Origin: Ceratorhiza oryzae-sativae
Lineage: Eukaryota; Basidiomycota; Agaricomycetes; Cantharellales; Ceratobasidiaceae
DNA: 64,000 bases
Direction of reading: 5' to 3'
NCBI GenBank assembly: GCA_030998015.1
Contig: JARWMV010000236.1
Location: forward strand, 868,001 to 932,000
Part shown: positions 1 through 10,075 of the stretch, piece by piece
Numbering within the stretch: the stretch's first letter is position 1
Layout: each line of letters opens with the position of its first letter
Translations under genes and position numbers: made by a program
Notes under the pieces: model-generated
Told to the model about the DNA's origin: nothing
The model's database searches: none
Seen by the model: the letters and a program-made list of their open reading frames with translations, nothing else

Positions 1-2216
1 GCACCTGAAGCGGACGCTGCTGTGGCTGTTTCGGCTGCATTGAATGTACGTCATAGATATACATATTGCTTCCCGTACCAGTACACTAAAGCATTACCAC
101 AGGTGACTGAGCCTTCATCCTGCGGAATCGGAGGGTAAAGCACTTTCCCAAATATAGGGACTCTTACTCAATCGTAACTGTTTCTCATAGTGATGCCTTC
201 TGCTTGTACTACGACTCATCCAAGAAGACCGTCAAAGCTCTCAACGGGTCCGGGCGCTCGCCGAAAGCACTGAGCATCGAGGTGGCTCGAAAGAAGGGTG
301 CTACCGGACGACAACTCCTTGCGACTGATCTAAACTCCGTTACAGTCCCAGGAGCTGCAGCCGCCTGGGTGGATACCGTTAAAATTTTTGGAAGCGGAAA
401 GGTTTCACTTGAAGATGTATTGGGGCCTGCTATTCGGCTTGCAGAAGAGGGGTAGCATATCGAACTCACCACTTTCGGCTGCTGATCGAGAGTCAATAGC
501 GCGCCCGTCTCTGAAGTACATGCAGCTTCGGTGAGTCGGATGCCAACTACCTCGAACTTCAACTCATCCCCGTTTGTAGTGGAAGCGTTCAGAGGACCTA
601 ATCAAACAAGCCTCGCCTTCTGCTGAGAGTATGCTGCTGAATGGGAGAGCCCCTCATGCGGGCGAAGTAATGCGATTCCCGGACCTTGCTCGCACATTCC
701 GAACCCTTGCTAGCGACGGGAAGAAGGGATTTTATACTGGGCGCATTGCTGAATCGATCGTAGAGTTAATTAAGAGCAAGGGAGGAGTAATGGAGCTCGA
801 GGACCTTGCTGCACATGACACCGAGTTTGTTGAGCCAATCTCATACACGTATGGCAAGGAGTTTACTTTATACGAGGTATGTACGGAAATAGTTATGCGG
901 ATCGAGGCCGAATCCTTACCTGGTGTAGTGCCCACCAAACGGCCAAGGGATCACCGCCCTCATGGCCCTCGGAATCCTCGAAGCGGCCGAAGAAATTGGT
1001 AAAATCAAGCCACTGCTCGAAATGGAACACAATTCGGTTGAATATCTACATTCTCTGGTTGAAGCACTCCGGTACGTAAATCTACCGACCCACTTCGGCT
1101 TAATTAAATAATTATTTAAATACAGATTGGCCTTCGCGGATACCCAATACTATGTCACAGATCCAACGGTAGAATATGTTCCTGTCAAAGAAATGCTGAG
1201 CAAGGTGAGTGTCCTGTGTATCCCATCGAGGCACCTCTAAAATCTTTTTTCAGGAATATCTGAGGAAACGTGCTGAATTGTTCAACCCTACCGCGTCCAT
1301 CCCGGATGTCCATCACGTACAACCTTTCCAATATTCTTATATTATATGTTGACTTGTGCTTTTATGCAGGGGAACCCGATCCACTCGACTGACACAGTGT
1401 ACTTCTCAGTTACCGATCAATGGGGAAATGGATGCAGTTTTATTCAGTCGAATTATGCAGGTTTTGGGACTGGAGGTGAGTGCAAACATTGTCGCCCGGA
1501 TATTTTGGCTCTCTTAACACGCCACAGCTATACCAAAGGGCTGTGGTTTTACCCTCCAAAACAGAGGATCCGGGTTTGTTCTCCAAGAGGGACACCCCAA
1601 CCAACTCTCAGGAGGGAAAAGACCATATCACACTATTAGTGAGTTAGATATACCCTTAGCTATTATAACATAACATTTCCCTTCTTTAGTACCTGCTCTT
1701 GTAACTCGTGGTGACGATCTCTTCCTCGTGTACGGAGTTATGGGCGGTTTTATGCAGGTTCGTGCGAGCGACGCTTGTATGTATTCATACATCACTAATC
1801 CCACCACATATAATAGCCCCAAGGGCACATTCAAGTATTGCTTAATATTCTTCGGGGGTTTAGTGTTCAATCGGCTCTTGATGCTCCCGGTTCTGCATTT
1901 CGGCAGGCAGCCCCGATGCGCCTGTTAGCAACTCGCTCTCAGCGGGGGATATAAATAGTGAAGTCTACTTCGAGGAAGGCATTCCAGTTGAGACGATTGA
2001 AAGGCTCAAAGGTGAACTCGCTTAATGGGGCGCGACGCGCATATATTGACCCTTTGGAACACAACAGCGATGGGGCACGACGCCTACCTGCTATCAGGTT
2101 TCAAGCGCATGATGATGGGACGAGGCCAGATTATCCAGAAACTCCCAGGTGAAGAGTTGGTGTGGGCTGCAGGTTCTGACCCGAGGGGAGATGGGCATGC
2201 TGTGGCACAGATTTGA
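1..2216 (+). CDS. Gamma-glutamyltranspeptidase family protein, 5' truncated by window edge
   Basis: GGT-family enzymes remove the gamma-glutamyl group from glutathione and related compounds, using an N-terminal threonine exposed by self-cleavage. The gene enters the window already in frame ([15 protein letters not shown]) and I can follow about eleven exons joined by short GT-AG introns. Family landmarks in order are the small-substrate region ([19 protein letters not shown]), [14 protein letters not shown], the PPNGQGIT motif, the maturation/nucleophile region ([12 protein letters not shown], nucleophile Thr before VYF) and the glycine-rich [12 protein letters not shown] segment. The C-terminus ends GDGHAVAQI. 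After LDAP the frame is lost: CCC at 1886-1888 must be CCCC to give the expected DAPRFCISAG continuation. As written the protein would stop early, near 1950. The N-terminal end (possible signal peptide) lies outside the window. Family assignment is firm; whether the copy is functional depends on that one base. Confidence 0.85.
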
Positions 2217-2322
2217 TTTCGTTAAGAGCCAGGCAAACTTGTTCACAATTGGACATCTCATTTGTAGCTGAATCAAAACAAAAGTGATCCATGAAACAAA
2301 AGTAGCTCTATAAACCACATAA

Positions 2323-3981
2323 TTACGAGTATTGCTTCTGAATGAATTTAGCGATAGTGTTGAGCTGAATGTTGCTCGTGCCTTCATAGATTGCCCCCTT
2401 GAATCCAACATCAGCGTACGCGCCAATGATAAACGTGCATGGCTCTCGCTCACAATCTTAGAGTCTCGCCAAAACTTCTCGATGCCAGTCTCACGAGTGA
2501 AACCGACGCCTCCTGCCCACTCGATCGCATTTCCGGAAGCCTCCTGAGCGACGACCGATGCGTAATACTTGGCCATAGCAGCCTCTTTTGTGAAAGGCTT
2601 CCCCTCTTCCTTGCTACAGTCAACCATAAGAAAGTGTCCTAAGTCACGATGAAAATTTGGACCTACAGTCTCGCGGCGTTGTACGTCAAGAGCCTCGCAG
2701 CTTCGATATTAATAGCTGTCTTGGCTATCGAATGGGCCATAGCTTGATAGGTACCAATAAGCTGGCCAGACTGTTTTCGTTGGTACGTATGGGACTGCCA
2801 AGTCAAATGCTCCCTGTGCAAGCCCAAGCATCTGAGCCGCGATACCAATGCGTCCTTCATTCAATATTTCAATTGCGATCTAACCATGGAAGTTAGGGAC
2901 ATTGTATTCTAAATAGGGCCTACATACCTTGTAGCCCTTGCCGATTTGGTCGGGTCCACCAATGAGATTCTCTGCGGGGACCTTAATCCCGTCAAAATTA
3001 AGCACGCAGGTCGAGCTTGCACGGATGCCGAGCTTCTGCTCCTTCTTCGCGATCTCGATCCCGAGCTCCTTGGGTACGACAAAACAAGTAATTCCCTTGT
3101 ATCCTTTAGAAGGGTCCACTGTCGCGAACACCAGGAAAATCTCGGCCTCAGCGGCATTAGTAATCCACATCTTGGAGCCAGTAATTGTGTAATACGATCC
3201 ATCTTCTGAAGGGACTGCACGGGTTTGCAACGCAAACGCATCAGATCCGGAAGCAGGCTCGGAAAGGCAGAATGAACCAATCTGTCATTAAAATGGATGA
3301 AGTAAATGAGCTTAGGCAAACGAACGATGGAATGTGTCTGAGGCGAACCTTGCTTTCAGCAAGTTGAGGCAGGAACTTGTCCTGTTGCTCCTTGGTCGCG
3401 TATGTCCGGAAAATGGTGTTGACGAGTGTATTGTGGACGTCACACATCACGGAAACGCTCGGATCAATTTTGGCCAACTCCTCAATAGCAATGATAGCGG
3501 ACGTGAAAGAACTACCAGAGCCGCCATGATCGGGACTGGTTTCAATCCCCATTAACTACGGTAATCCCAAAGTCAGACGTCAATGCAAGCAAATGTAAGA
3601 AAATCCAACGTACCCCGTTTTGAAAAGGCCTTTAATGATGGTTGGGTCCATTTTTTCTGCTTCATCCATCTCTCGTACGCGGGGTGCTACTACGTCTTTC
3701 GCAAACCTACTCACTGTTTATCTTTGTTAGCCGTAATCGGATTCCGACGACTGGATACTAACCAACTTCACGCAGCATGGTCTCCTCCTCGGTGAAATTA
3801 TTGAGCGAAGAGAGACCTGAGGGCTCATTTTCGGAGCGCGCTACTGCCGATGCAGAGAAACCTCTATTCCAAAATGAATACAAAGCAGATATGAGATATA
3901 CGACGCAAACCTGGTGGCCACAGAGCGGAGGGCTTGGGTCCTGTAGGCAGATCGTGATGACCTGAGAGCAGCACGGAGCAT
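2323..3981 (-). CDS. Mitochondrial acyl-CoA dehydrogenase (short/branched-chain type)
   Basis: FAD-dependent alpha,beta-dehydrogenation of acyl-CoA in the mitochondrial matrix, closest by eye to short/branched-chain acyl-CoA dehydrogenase (ACADSB) of isoleucine breakdown. I read seven or more exons. The start at 3981 opens an Arg/Ser-rich presequence ([19 protein letters not shown]), as expected for matrix import. Landmarks are [36 protein letters not shown], the substrate-loop region [25 protein letters not shown] (FAD/substrate contact), [28 protein letters not shown] and the catalytic glutamate in [18 protein letters not shown]. The last intron (52 bp) directly precedes GAIYEG. The gene is convergent with the GGT gene, with about 106 bp between stop codons. 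No frame breaks were seen. Family is certain; the exact chain-length preference is inference. Confidence 0.92.
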
Positions 3982-5270
3982 TGCGGAAAGGTGGTGGTGG
4001 TGGTAGACGAATGCTTATACCGGTTATAACCGCTTTACATGTGATACCCCTAAATCACCTGACCGAGCTCCGTGAGCCGATCATCGCTTGGCGCCTGAAT
4101 TGGTGCCACACCGTTCCTAATACTTGTTGTGTCAACACTTTGGGCAGAAACACGGTCACGAGAGACGAAACCAGAATGAGGAGCGGATTGCATTGTCAAA
4201 ATTAAAGTATAACAGGAACCAGGGCTGGAATGTCCTTGTTTGTGTATCGTACTCTAAATACTCGACCTGAACCAGGTTTTCAGAACCCGGCTATATATGC
4301 GAAAGTCGGTATAGTATATGCGCAGATGTGATAACCCTAGTCGATGATTCAAAACAATGGGGCGTCAGATTAGAGCGTCGCCGAAGCAAGCGGAGGCAAA
4401 AAGGAAAGGAAAGTGGAAGGGACGGGCACGGTGGGAGTCGAACAGACGGACCGCTCAATCACACAATTCGTTGGAACACAACCCGCCTAACGTATCGTGG
4501 GAACTAACCTTCCGACCGTTTGGTAAAGATATACCAACTCATTCCCAGAACGTGCACATAGCCCTCAATTTGGCCAACCGAAGGCTGGATATAATCCAGC
4601 AAATCGACTTCAGCCAACGTGCCCTGCCACCCACACCACTAAAACCAGCCTTGAATACAAATTTATACTAGATTTATGGACGATGTGTCCCAGCGATAGG
4701 ACCAATGGCATGTTGAACCGTCGCCAGATGAGACCTTCCGCACTCGGGGCTGCCCAACATGGAGCCATTATGGTTTCTCCGATAATCAATTCACTACAAC
4801 ATGTCGAGGCGAGGGAATTGGCTACGAGAGCCGATGATTTACTCGAAGACAATAGTACGGCTCTAGCCGAGCCTACATTCCGCCGACTTGGGTGAAGATA
4901 ATGTGTTGGGCGTATTTGTTGACGCGGGCAAACTGAATATCTTATATTGGTATTCAGCCTGTCCCGTGGTTCAAGTTGGTTTCCCTTTACACTCGTGGGT
5001 GGCAATTCGGGGTATCAGCACAGGCTATTGACATCCTTGCTCATGGGCGGAATTTTGAGCATCTGTACCTGGGTTGTCGGCAGCGGCTGAAAGTGCGTTG
5101 CTCAATGTAATGTGATATTTGGCTGGTAATTAAGAATACAGCCCTGGTCTAGACACAATTTCGGGCGACGCAACCACCTCGTGGGAGGATTATAAGGCAA
5201 TCTGGATGTCGAAGGGATCATTCTAGTAAATGTTGCTCCAGGCGCTCATTGGCACGTGCCCCCACATATC
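3982..5270. other. Intergenic stretch, 1.3 kb, no convincing gene
   Basis: This is the upstream region of both the acyl-CoA dehydrogenase (leftward) and the Ish1-like gene (rightward). It holds only short open frames, such as a 70-codon frame at 4683-4895 with no recognisable domain. A tRNA-like fragment lies on the minus strand near 4427-4500; its B-box-like element reads well, but the T stem and acceptor stem do not pair. I see no repeat or mobile element. Confidence 0.4.
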
Positions 5271-5271
5271 G

Positions 5272-5278
5272 TGACGTC
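5272..5278 (+). promoter_or_regulatory. CRE/ATF-type element (TGACGTC) upstream of the Ish1-like gene
   Basis: TGACGTC lies about 100 bp upstream of the start codon and is followed within a few bases by a second TGACG half-site (5281-5285). A CACGTG E-box sits at 5253-5258. In fission yeast, ish1 is a known target of the Sty1/Atf1 stress pathway, and Atf1 binds TGACGT sites, so the placement is suggestive. The sequence match is seen directly; regulation here is inference. Confidence 0.4.
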
Positions 5279-5330
5279 GATGACGCGATGAGCCTACGCC
5301 ATTACCTTGCGTCGCGATCACCGCTGACCG

Positions 5331-5337
5331 TATAAAG
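5331..5337 (+). promoter_or_regulatory. TATA box (TATAAAG) of the Ish1-like gene
   Basis: TATAAAG lies 41 bp before the start codon, followed by a pyrimidine-rich stretch. A clear TATA box is more typical of inducible than of housekeeping fungal genes. Confidence 0.5.
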
Positions 5338-5377
5338 GGCCTAGTCTAGTGTCTTGTTCCTCCACTTTCCTGCAGCC

Positions 5378-7214
5378 ATGAAGTTTTCTGCACTTTTTGC
5401 CGCGACCTTGCTCGCTTCAGCTGCCTCCGCGTCCTGGTTCTCGTCTGGTAGCTCATGTTCCCCTTTGTTGTGACCTGGTGCTAACCGCCAGTCTCACAGA
5501 ACCATCCACGCCAGGAGAATACGCAAAATGGAACCAGGCTCAACTCGAACAGTGGCTGAAGGGCCATAACGTCCAGGTGCCGCAAGGTGCTAGCCAGAAA
5601 CAACTTCGAGACCTCGTTCAGAGCAACTGGGACGCTGCACAGACATGGACAGAGCAGAAGTACCTGCAGGCATCCAAGTCCCTTCAAGACTTGAAGGAGT
5701 CGGCCTTTGACACGTATGTACCCCACGACCGCTTCCTTTCGCGCGGCTCATATCGTTCGTAGTTGGGACGAGAGCCAGCTGCGTTCGTTCCTCGTCGAAC
5801 ATGGGGTCGTCGCGCCTTCTGGACCTAAAGAGAAGATGGTTCTTGCCGCCAAGCAATATTATCGCTCCTATGCGTCCGCTGCTTCTTCCTTCTCGGCTGC
5901 TGCCTCGGCGACCGCGTCAACCGCCGTGTACGGTGACCATGGCTACCAAGCATCCAAGTCCGCTTCATCTGCGTCGAAGAGCGCTACTTCTGTCGCTGCT
6001 TCGGCATCTGCACGTGCTGCAAAGGCCCTTGACGACTCTACCGACTATGTCTATTCTACTTGGTCTGACAGCGAGTAAGCACTTGAAACATTCATAGCTC
6101 CTGCCCAAACTAATAGTCTACTAGCCTTCGTGCCTACCTCGAGAAGCATGGCGTAGTCAAGACCAAGGCCGAGCTTACTCGCGACCAAATGCTCGCTCAG
6201 ATGCGCACCGCCTACGGTTCCGTCGCCAACCCAATCTACACCGCCTGGAGCACCTCCTACATAGTAAGTAGGGTGGTCGATTTGTAATAGCTGTTATTAA
6301 AGCGCCTTGGCAGCATCAATGGCTCGTCGACCACGGCATCATCAAATCGGACTATGAGAAAAACCGTGACAAGCTTATTAGCCAACTTGAGCGCTACTAC
6401 TATGGCACCACCGACACTGTTTACAGCACTTGGTCCGACAACCAGCTCCGTGACTGGCTGGTTAGTGCTCTGTCTATCGTTGCTTCCTTCTCCCATCTAA
6501 CGACCTTTCAGATTGAGCACAACATCATCAAGTCTGATGCTCAAATCCAACGCGAGAAGCTTCAGAAGCTCGTCAAGGACAATTACCTCTCTGCCAAGAA
6601 CACTGCTTGGGGGGGCTGGACCGACTCTGAGATGCGCGAGTGGTTGATCAACCATGGCTACATGAAGAGCGACTCTCAGGCCAAGCGCGACGAGCTTGTT
6701 AAGCTCATGGACAAAAAATACAACGATGTCAATGCCAAGACCGCTGACTACTTGACCTGGCCTGATGCTCGTCTCCGTGCTTACCTCCGCGCAAATGGTG
6801 TTGATGACTCGAAGGTTCCGACTACTCGCCCCGGCCTTCTCGTGAGTTTAATACGCTTCGGATTTAGACTTTTGATTAACAGGGCATTTAGCACGAGACT
6901 CGCATCCGCTGGATTCAAACGACGAATGGTGTCGAGAACATGCTCGGCAGCATCAAGCAAGTCCTTAACAACGGCGTCGAGTGGTCTGAGGAGAAGTTGC
7001 AGGCTATTCTTAACATCCTTGGCGGACAAAAAGCTGCAGCTGAGAAGCATGTACGTCGGCCTCCCAAAATCTTATTAACGCTAGCTTACCTGTCTTCTAG
7101 GCGCACGATGCGAACAAGTATGCGCAGAACAAGGCAGACCAGGCTGCTTTTGCCGCCTCGAGTCTGAGTGCCGAGGCAGCAAAGAAGACCGCCAGTGCAA
7201 AGGCCGAGCTCTAA
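5378..7214 (+). CDS. Ish1/Msc1-type stress-response protein with secretory signal
   Basis: Related to fission yeast Ish1 and budding yeast Msc1, nuclear-envelope/ER proteins induced in stationary phase and stress; the biochemical role is unknown. The start at 5378 opens a signal peptide (MKFSALFAATLLASAASAS) that is interrupted right after by a short intron. The body is a row of about seven Ish1 modules of roughly 40-50 residues, each with the pattern W-x3-L/M-R-x-W/Y/F-L-x3-G-x-V/I/Y. Examples are WDESQLRSFLVEHGVVAP, WSDNQLRDWLIEHNIIKSD, WTDSEMREWLINHGYMKSD and WPDARLRAYLRANGVDDSK. An Ala/Ser-rich linker (about 5870-6050) separates early and late modules. The C-terminus is helical and Lys/Ala-rich (KKTASAKAEL). 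Several introns fall inside modules. A TATA box and a CRE-like element precede it. Confidence 0.85.
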
Positions 7215-7688
7215 GCTTGCTTGTGTGTTCTGAGTTATGAGAGTTGACGGGCGGTGGAAGGATCAAACGAGATGAGATGGTGGTAATGACTTGACTCCAA
7301 ATGTATATTTCCGAAATGTATTATTAGGATGCTGCTGGTAATCTACTCGATTTTTGCTGCTCCCATGTTGTCTTGGTGTTGAGGTAAGCCACAAGTCAGA
7401 ATGATTGCTTCATTGATGGTTAAATTACTCGACAATGTTGGCCATGGTATGATGCCCAAAAATGATGTTGAAGCGAGTGACTATGCGATAATCAAAGCCA
7501 CACAAGCAGGCACATTCAAAAAGCAAGCAATTCATTATCTGGCCCACCACGCAAACGATTAATTTGGACTTTTGCAGCTCTAAGTGCTGGCCAAGCAAAT
7601 AACCAGCACTACACCAAGTTTTAGTTGTCACGAAATTTGGGTTCACATTGTTTATACATGCAGTTTAAACGTTCGAGTCAACAAGTGA
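7215..7688. other. Intergenic stretch between convergent genes
   Basis: About 470 bp hold the 3' ends of the Ish1-like gene and of AKR1. They are AT-rich, with no supported gene, repeat or RNA. Confidence 0.4.
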
Positions 7689-9212
7689 TTAGTAGCCAGA
7701 GACGGCCTGTGGCAGATAGGGCTCCTCAAGCCCCTTGATTTCTTCTTCGGTCAGTTTGACATGAATAGCGGCTGCGCATGTATGTAGTTAGCCCCTGATC
7801 CGACGCACAGCACAAACCGCCGGCCCACCAATAATGTCCTCAAGATTCGAAAGGTTCGTCGTACCAACAATGGGGGCGGCTACCACATCCTTAGAAAGCG
7901 TCCACGCAATGGCCGCTTGAGCCATGCTGATTCCCTTGGACTTGGCAAGGGCTTCGAGGCTGTGAGCGGAGAGGATGGCCCGGCCAAATTTAGTCGATCT
8001 CCAGAACTAGCAGAGGACACAAGGACTGACCGATTGATAATCTCGTTTTCGCTTTCGGTGTGCTTGTTGACTACGCTCATGAACCTGTATAATCGACTTG
8101 GCGTTTACGATTGCTACATGAAAGAGATAGGTGCTTACGGATCATTGCTTGCTCGAGAAGACTGTTGGGATAGGGGTCGGGTCAAGCGACCTCGAGCGAG
8201 CGGGGACCAGGGGATGGATCCTACTCCGAACATCTTTAACCCCCCTTTTGAGAACACACCCTCGGAACAAGCAGAAAGAAACGCTCACCTTGAGAGTGGG
8301 CATCATTTCCCGCTCCTCTTCCCGATAAATCAAACTGTAGTGGTTTTGCATTGAGATGAACGGCGTGAGCTTGTTGGCGACCGCATAGTTTTGCATCGCG
8401 TGGAACTGATAGGCGTAGCAACTCGACATTCCGATATAACGCGCATAGCCAGCTTGAACGACGTCGTGAAGGGCTTGCATGGTCTCGGCGATCGGTGTGT
8501 CATAGTCAAAGCGATGGCATTGAAGGACATCAACATAGTCGAGCTGGAGGCGTTCGAGGGAGTGTTTGACCGCTTCAAAGATATGCTGGTGCATGGGTAT
8601 TGTTAGAATGGAGACATTGATACGGGATCGGAGCTGATGTACCTTGCGACTGAGACCGTATTGGTTGACTAGTCCTGCCGCGTCGCAGTCTGCAGCACTC
8701 CCCCCTAGAGTGATTCCGTTTGCGCCATAATCTTTTGCTACGGGGAAGCGCACCTGCCGAGTGCATTGATGTCAACTTAATTCCAAGTGCCGATGAAAGC
8801 ATATATACTTTGGTCATAACAACAATCTCATCTCGAGGGAGGTTGTACTTTTTAATAGCTTTTCCGAGAATAATCTCTGAAAGTCCGTTGGAATACACGT
8901 TGGCCGTGTCGAATGTCTGGATTCCTGCGTCATAGCTATAGGATGACGCGTGGATTAGAGTTGAAACCGGCATGACTATGTGTTCGTAGTTCACGACTCA
9001 CGCAGCCTTGATGTGTTTCAGTCCTTCCTCCTCATTGAGGACCCAGCCTTGCCAATCGGGCGTGCCGTAGCTCATCATTCCTAGGATGATACGTGAGACT
9101 TTGAGGCCGCTGGATCCGAGGCGGGCTAAAGAAACAGGTCAGTGGGGCCTTGATTAGTGGTAGCTCACGTACTGTAGGTCATTTGCTTTGGTGGAGTAGT
9201 AGCAGACGACAT
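7689..9212 (-). CDS. Aldo-keto reductase, aryl-alcohol dehydrogenase-like (AKR1 of this window)
   Basis: NADPH-dependent reductase of aldehydes and ketones, (beta/alpha)8 barrel, of the fungal aryl-alcohol dehydrogenase-like group. The start ([19 protein letters not shown]) and end ([13 protein letters not shown]) are clear, with several introns between. Catalytic tetrad visible: Asp and Tyr in [19 protein letters not shown], Lys in EIVVMTK, His in [18 protein letters not shown]. Downstream are [38 protein letters not shown] and the cofactor-loop segment [14 protein letters not shown], then an [20 protein letters not shown] strand. It is convergent with the Ish1-like gene. A very close paralog (AKR2) lies 13.5 kb away on the same strand and a degenerate one (AKR3) at 26.4 kb. 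Substrate unknown. Confidence 0.9.
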
Positions 9213-9368
9213 TGTCGGACGGTGAAGGAAATGCTAGCCGACAAGAGGAGATGCTTGAGTGTCGAGCAAATGCGCCTTGGATCATTTATAGAACCAGGAC
9301 TGATGAGTAGAAGGTGAAGACACACACGCCCGATCACGCAGGACACAGCGGATAATAATCCGTGCGTG

Positions 9369-9392
9369 TGGAGGTGGAGGTGGAGGTGGAGG
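9369..9392 (+). repeat. Short tandem repeat, four copies of TGGAGG
   Basis: Four perfect copies of the hexamer TGGAGG lie about 160 bp upstream of the AKR1 start codon. This is a purine-rich microsatellite and possibly polymorphic. No coding context was found. Confidence 0.8.
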
Positions 9393-9485
9393 ATGGGCAT
9401 CTCGGAGACAGGTACGGGCTTGCTATCATGTTCCTCACATTCATCCATCGTTCAATCTGGGCTACATACATCGGTGCTGTCTTAT

Positions 9486-9982
9486 TCACCGATTAACGCC
9501 CTCTGCTCCCTTGCGCAGCTCGGATAGCAGGGTGCTTAGCTTGTTGCGGAGCTTGGTCACCATCTCGTCCTCGTCGGCCGAGGGAGGAGGCTATGTGGAT
9601 CATATGAATGGCGGTCTGCAGGGGGGACAATCGACGTACGACTTGGTCTAGGAGGTACTGGACTTGCATCGTTAGAACGTGGGAAGTTTAATCTCGCGTC
9701 GACTTGCCTCTGCCTCGTCTATGGTCTGGGGTTGGGTGAGTTGGCGGGCAAAGGGGGGGGGTCGAGTGCACTCACCAGCACGACTGGCCCCCTGAGCGCA
9801 CATGGCGTGAGCGAGGGCTGCAGATAGGGGCCGAGGCGTACCTGTTCATGGATTGCAAATGGTGGTGGTGGTGTGAAACGCCGATGTTGGTTGTTGACAA
9901 GGACCCCGGAGAGTGAGTGGCGGCTTGCTTTCTCCTGATCTCGACGACGACAGGCCCGTCTCTCCAGGTCCAAGCGCTGCAT
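9486..9982 (-). CDS. Small unknown protein with C-terminal helix
   Basis: I do not recognise this gene. Splicing is supported by the sequence: a first exon encodes a basic N-terminus and LGPYLQPSLTPCALRGPVVL, followed by a short exon TIDEAE, then VQYLLDQV and a last exon PPPSADEDEMVTKLRNKL continuing to a lysine-rich end (STLLSELRKGAEGVNR). The third-from-last intron (9663-9717) uses GC-AG ends with a perfect CTAAC branch point. The acidic-to-basic C-terminal helix (DEDEMVTKLRNKLSTLLSEL) could form a coiled coil. The gene is divergent from the FG-repeat gene, with start codons 93 bp apart. The start codon is my least certain choice; an ATG at 10036 is also in frame. The predicted product is about 115-135 residues. 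Confidence 0.45.
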
Positions 9983-10075
9983 CCCCGCGGCAACGGCTCT
10001 TAAGCAACGCCCACGGCTCGTGCTCGTGCGCTGCACAACACTCCCCCTCCATCGCCCAGGAAATCCATTCCGAAA

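Noticed and set aside
4427..4500. tRNA-like fragment on the minus strand with a good B-box-like element (GTTCGACTCC) and a GGCGGG-type D region
   Set aside because: The T stem has two mismatches, there is no matching 5' acceptor strand and no credible anticodon stem. At best a class II tRNA relic.
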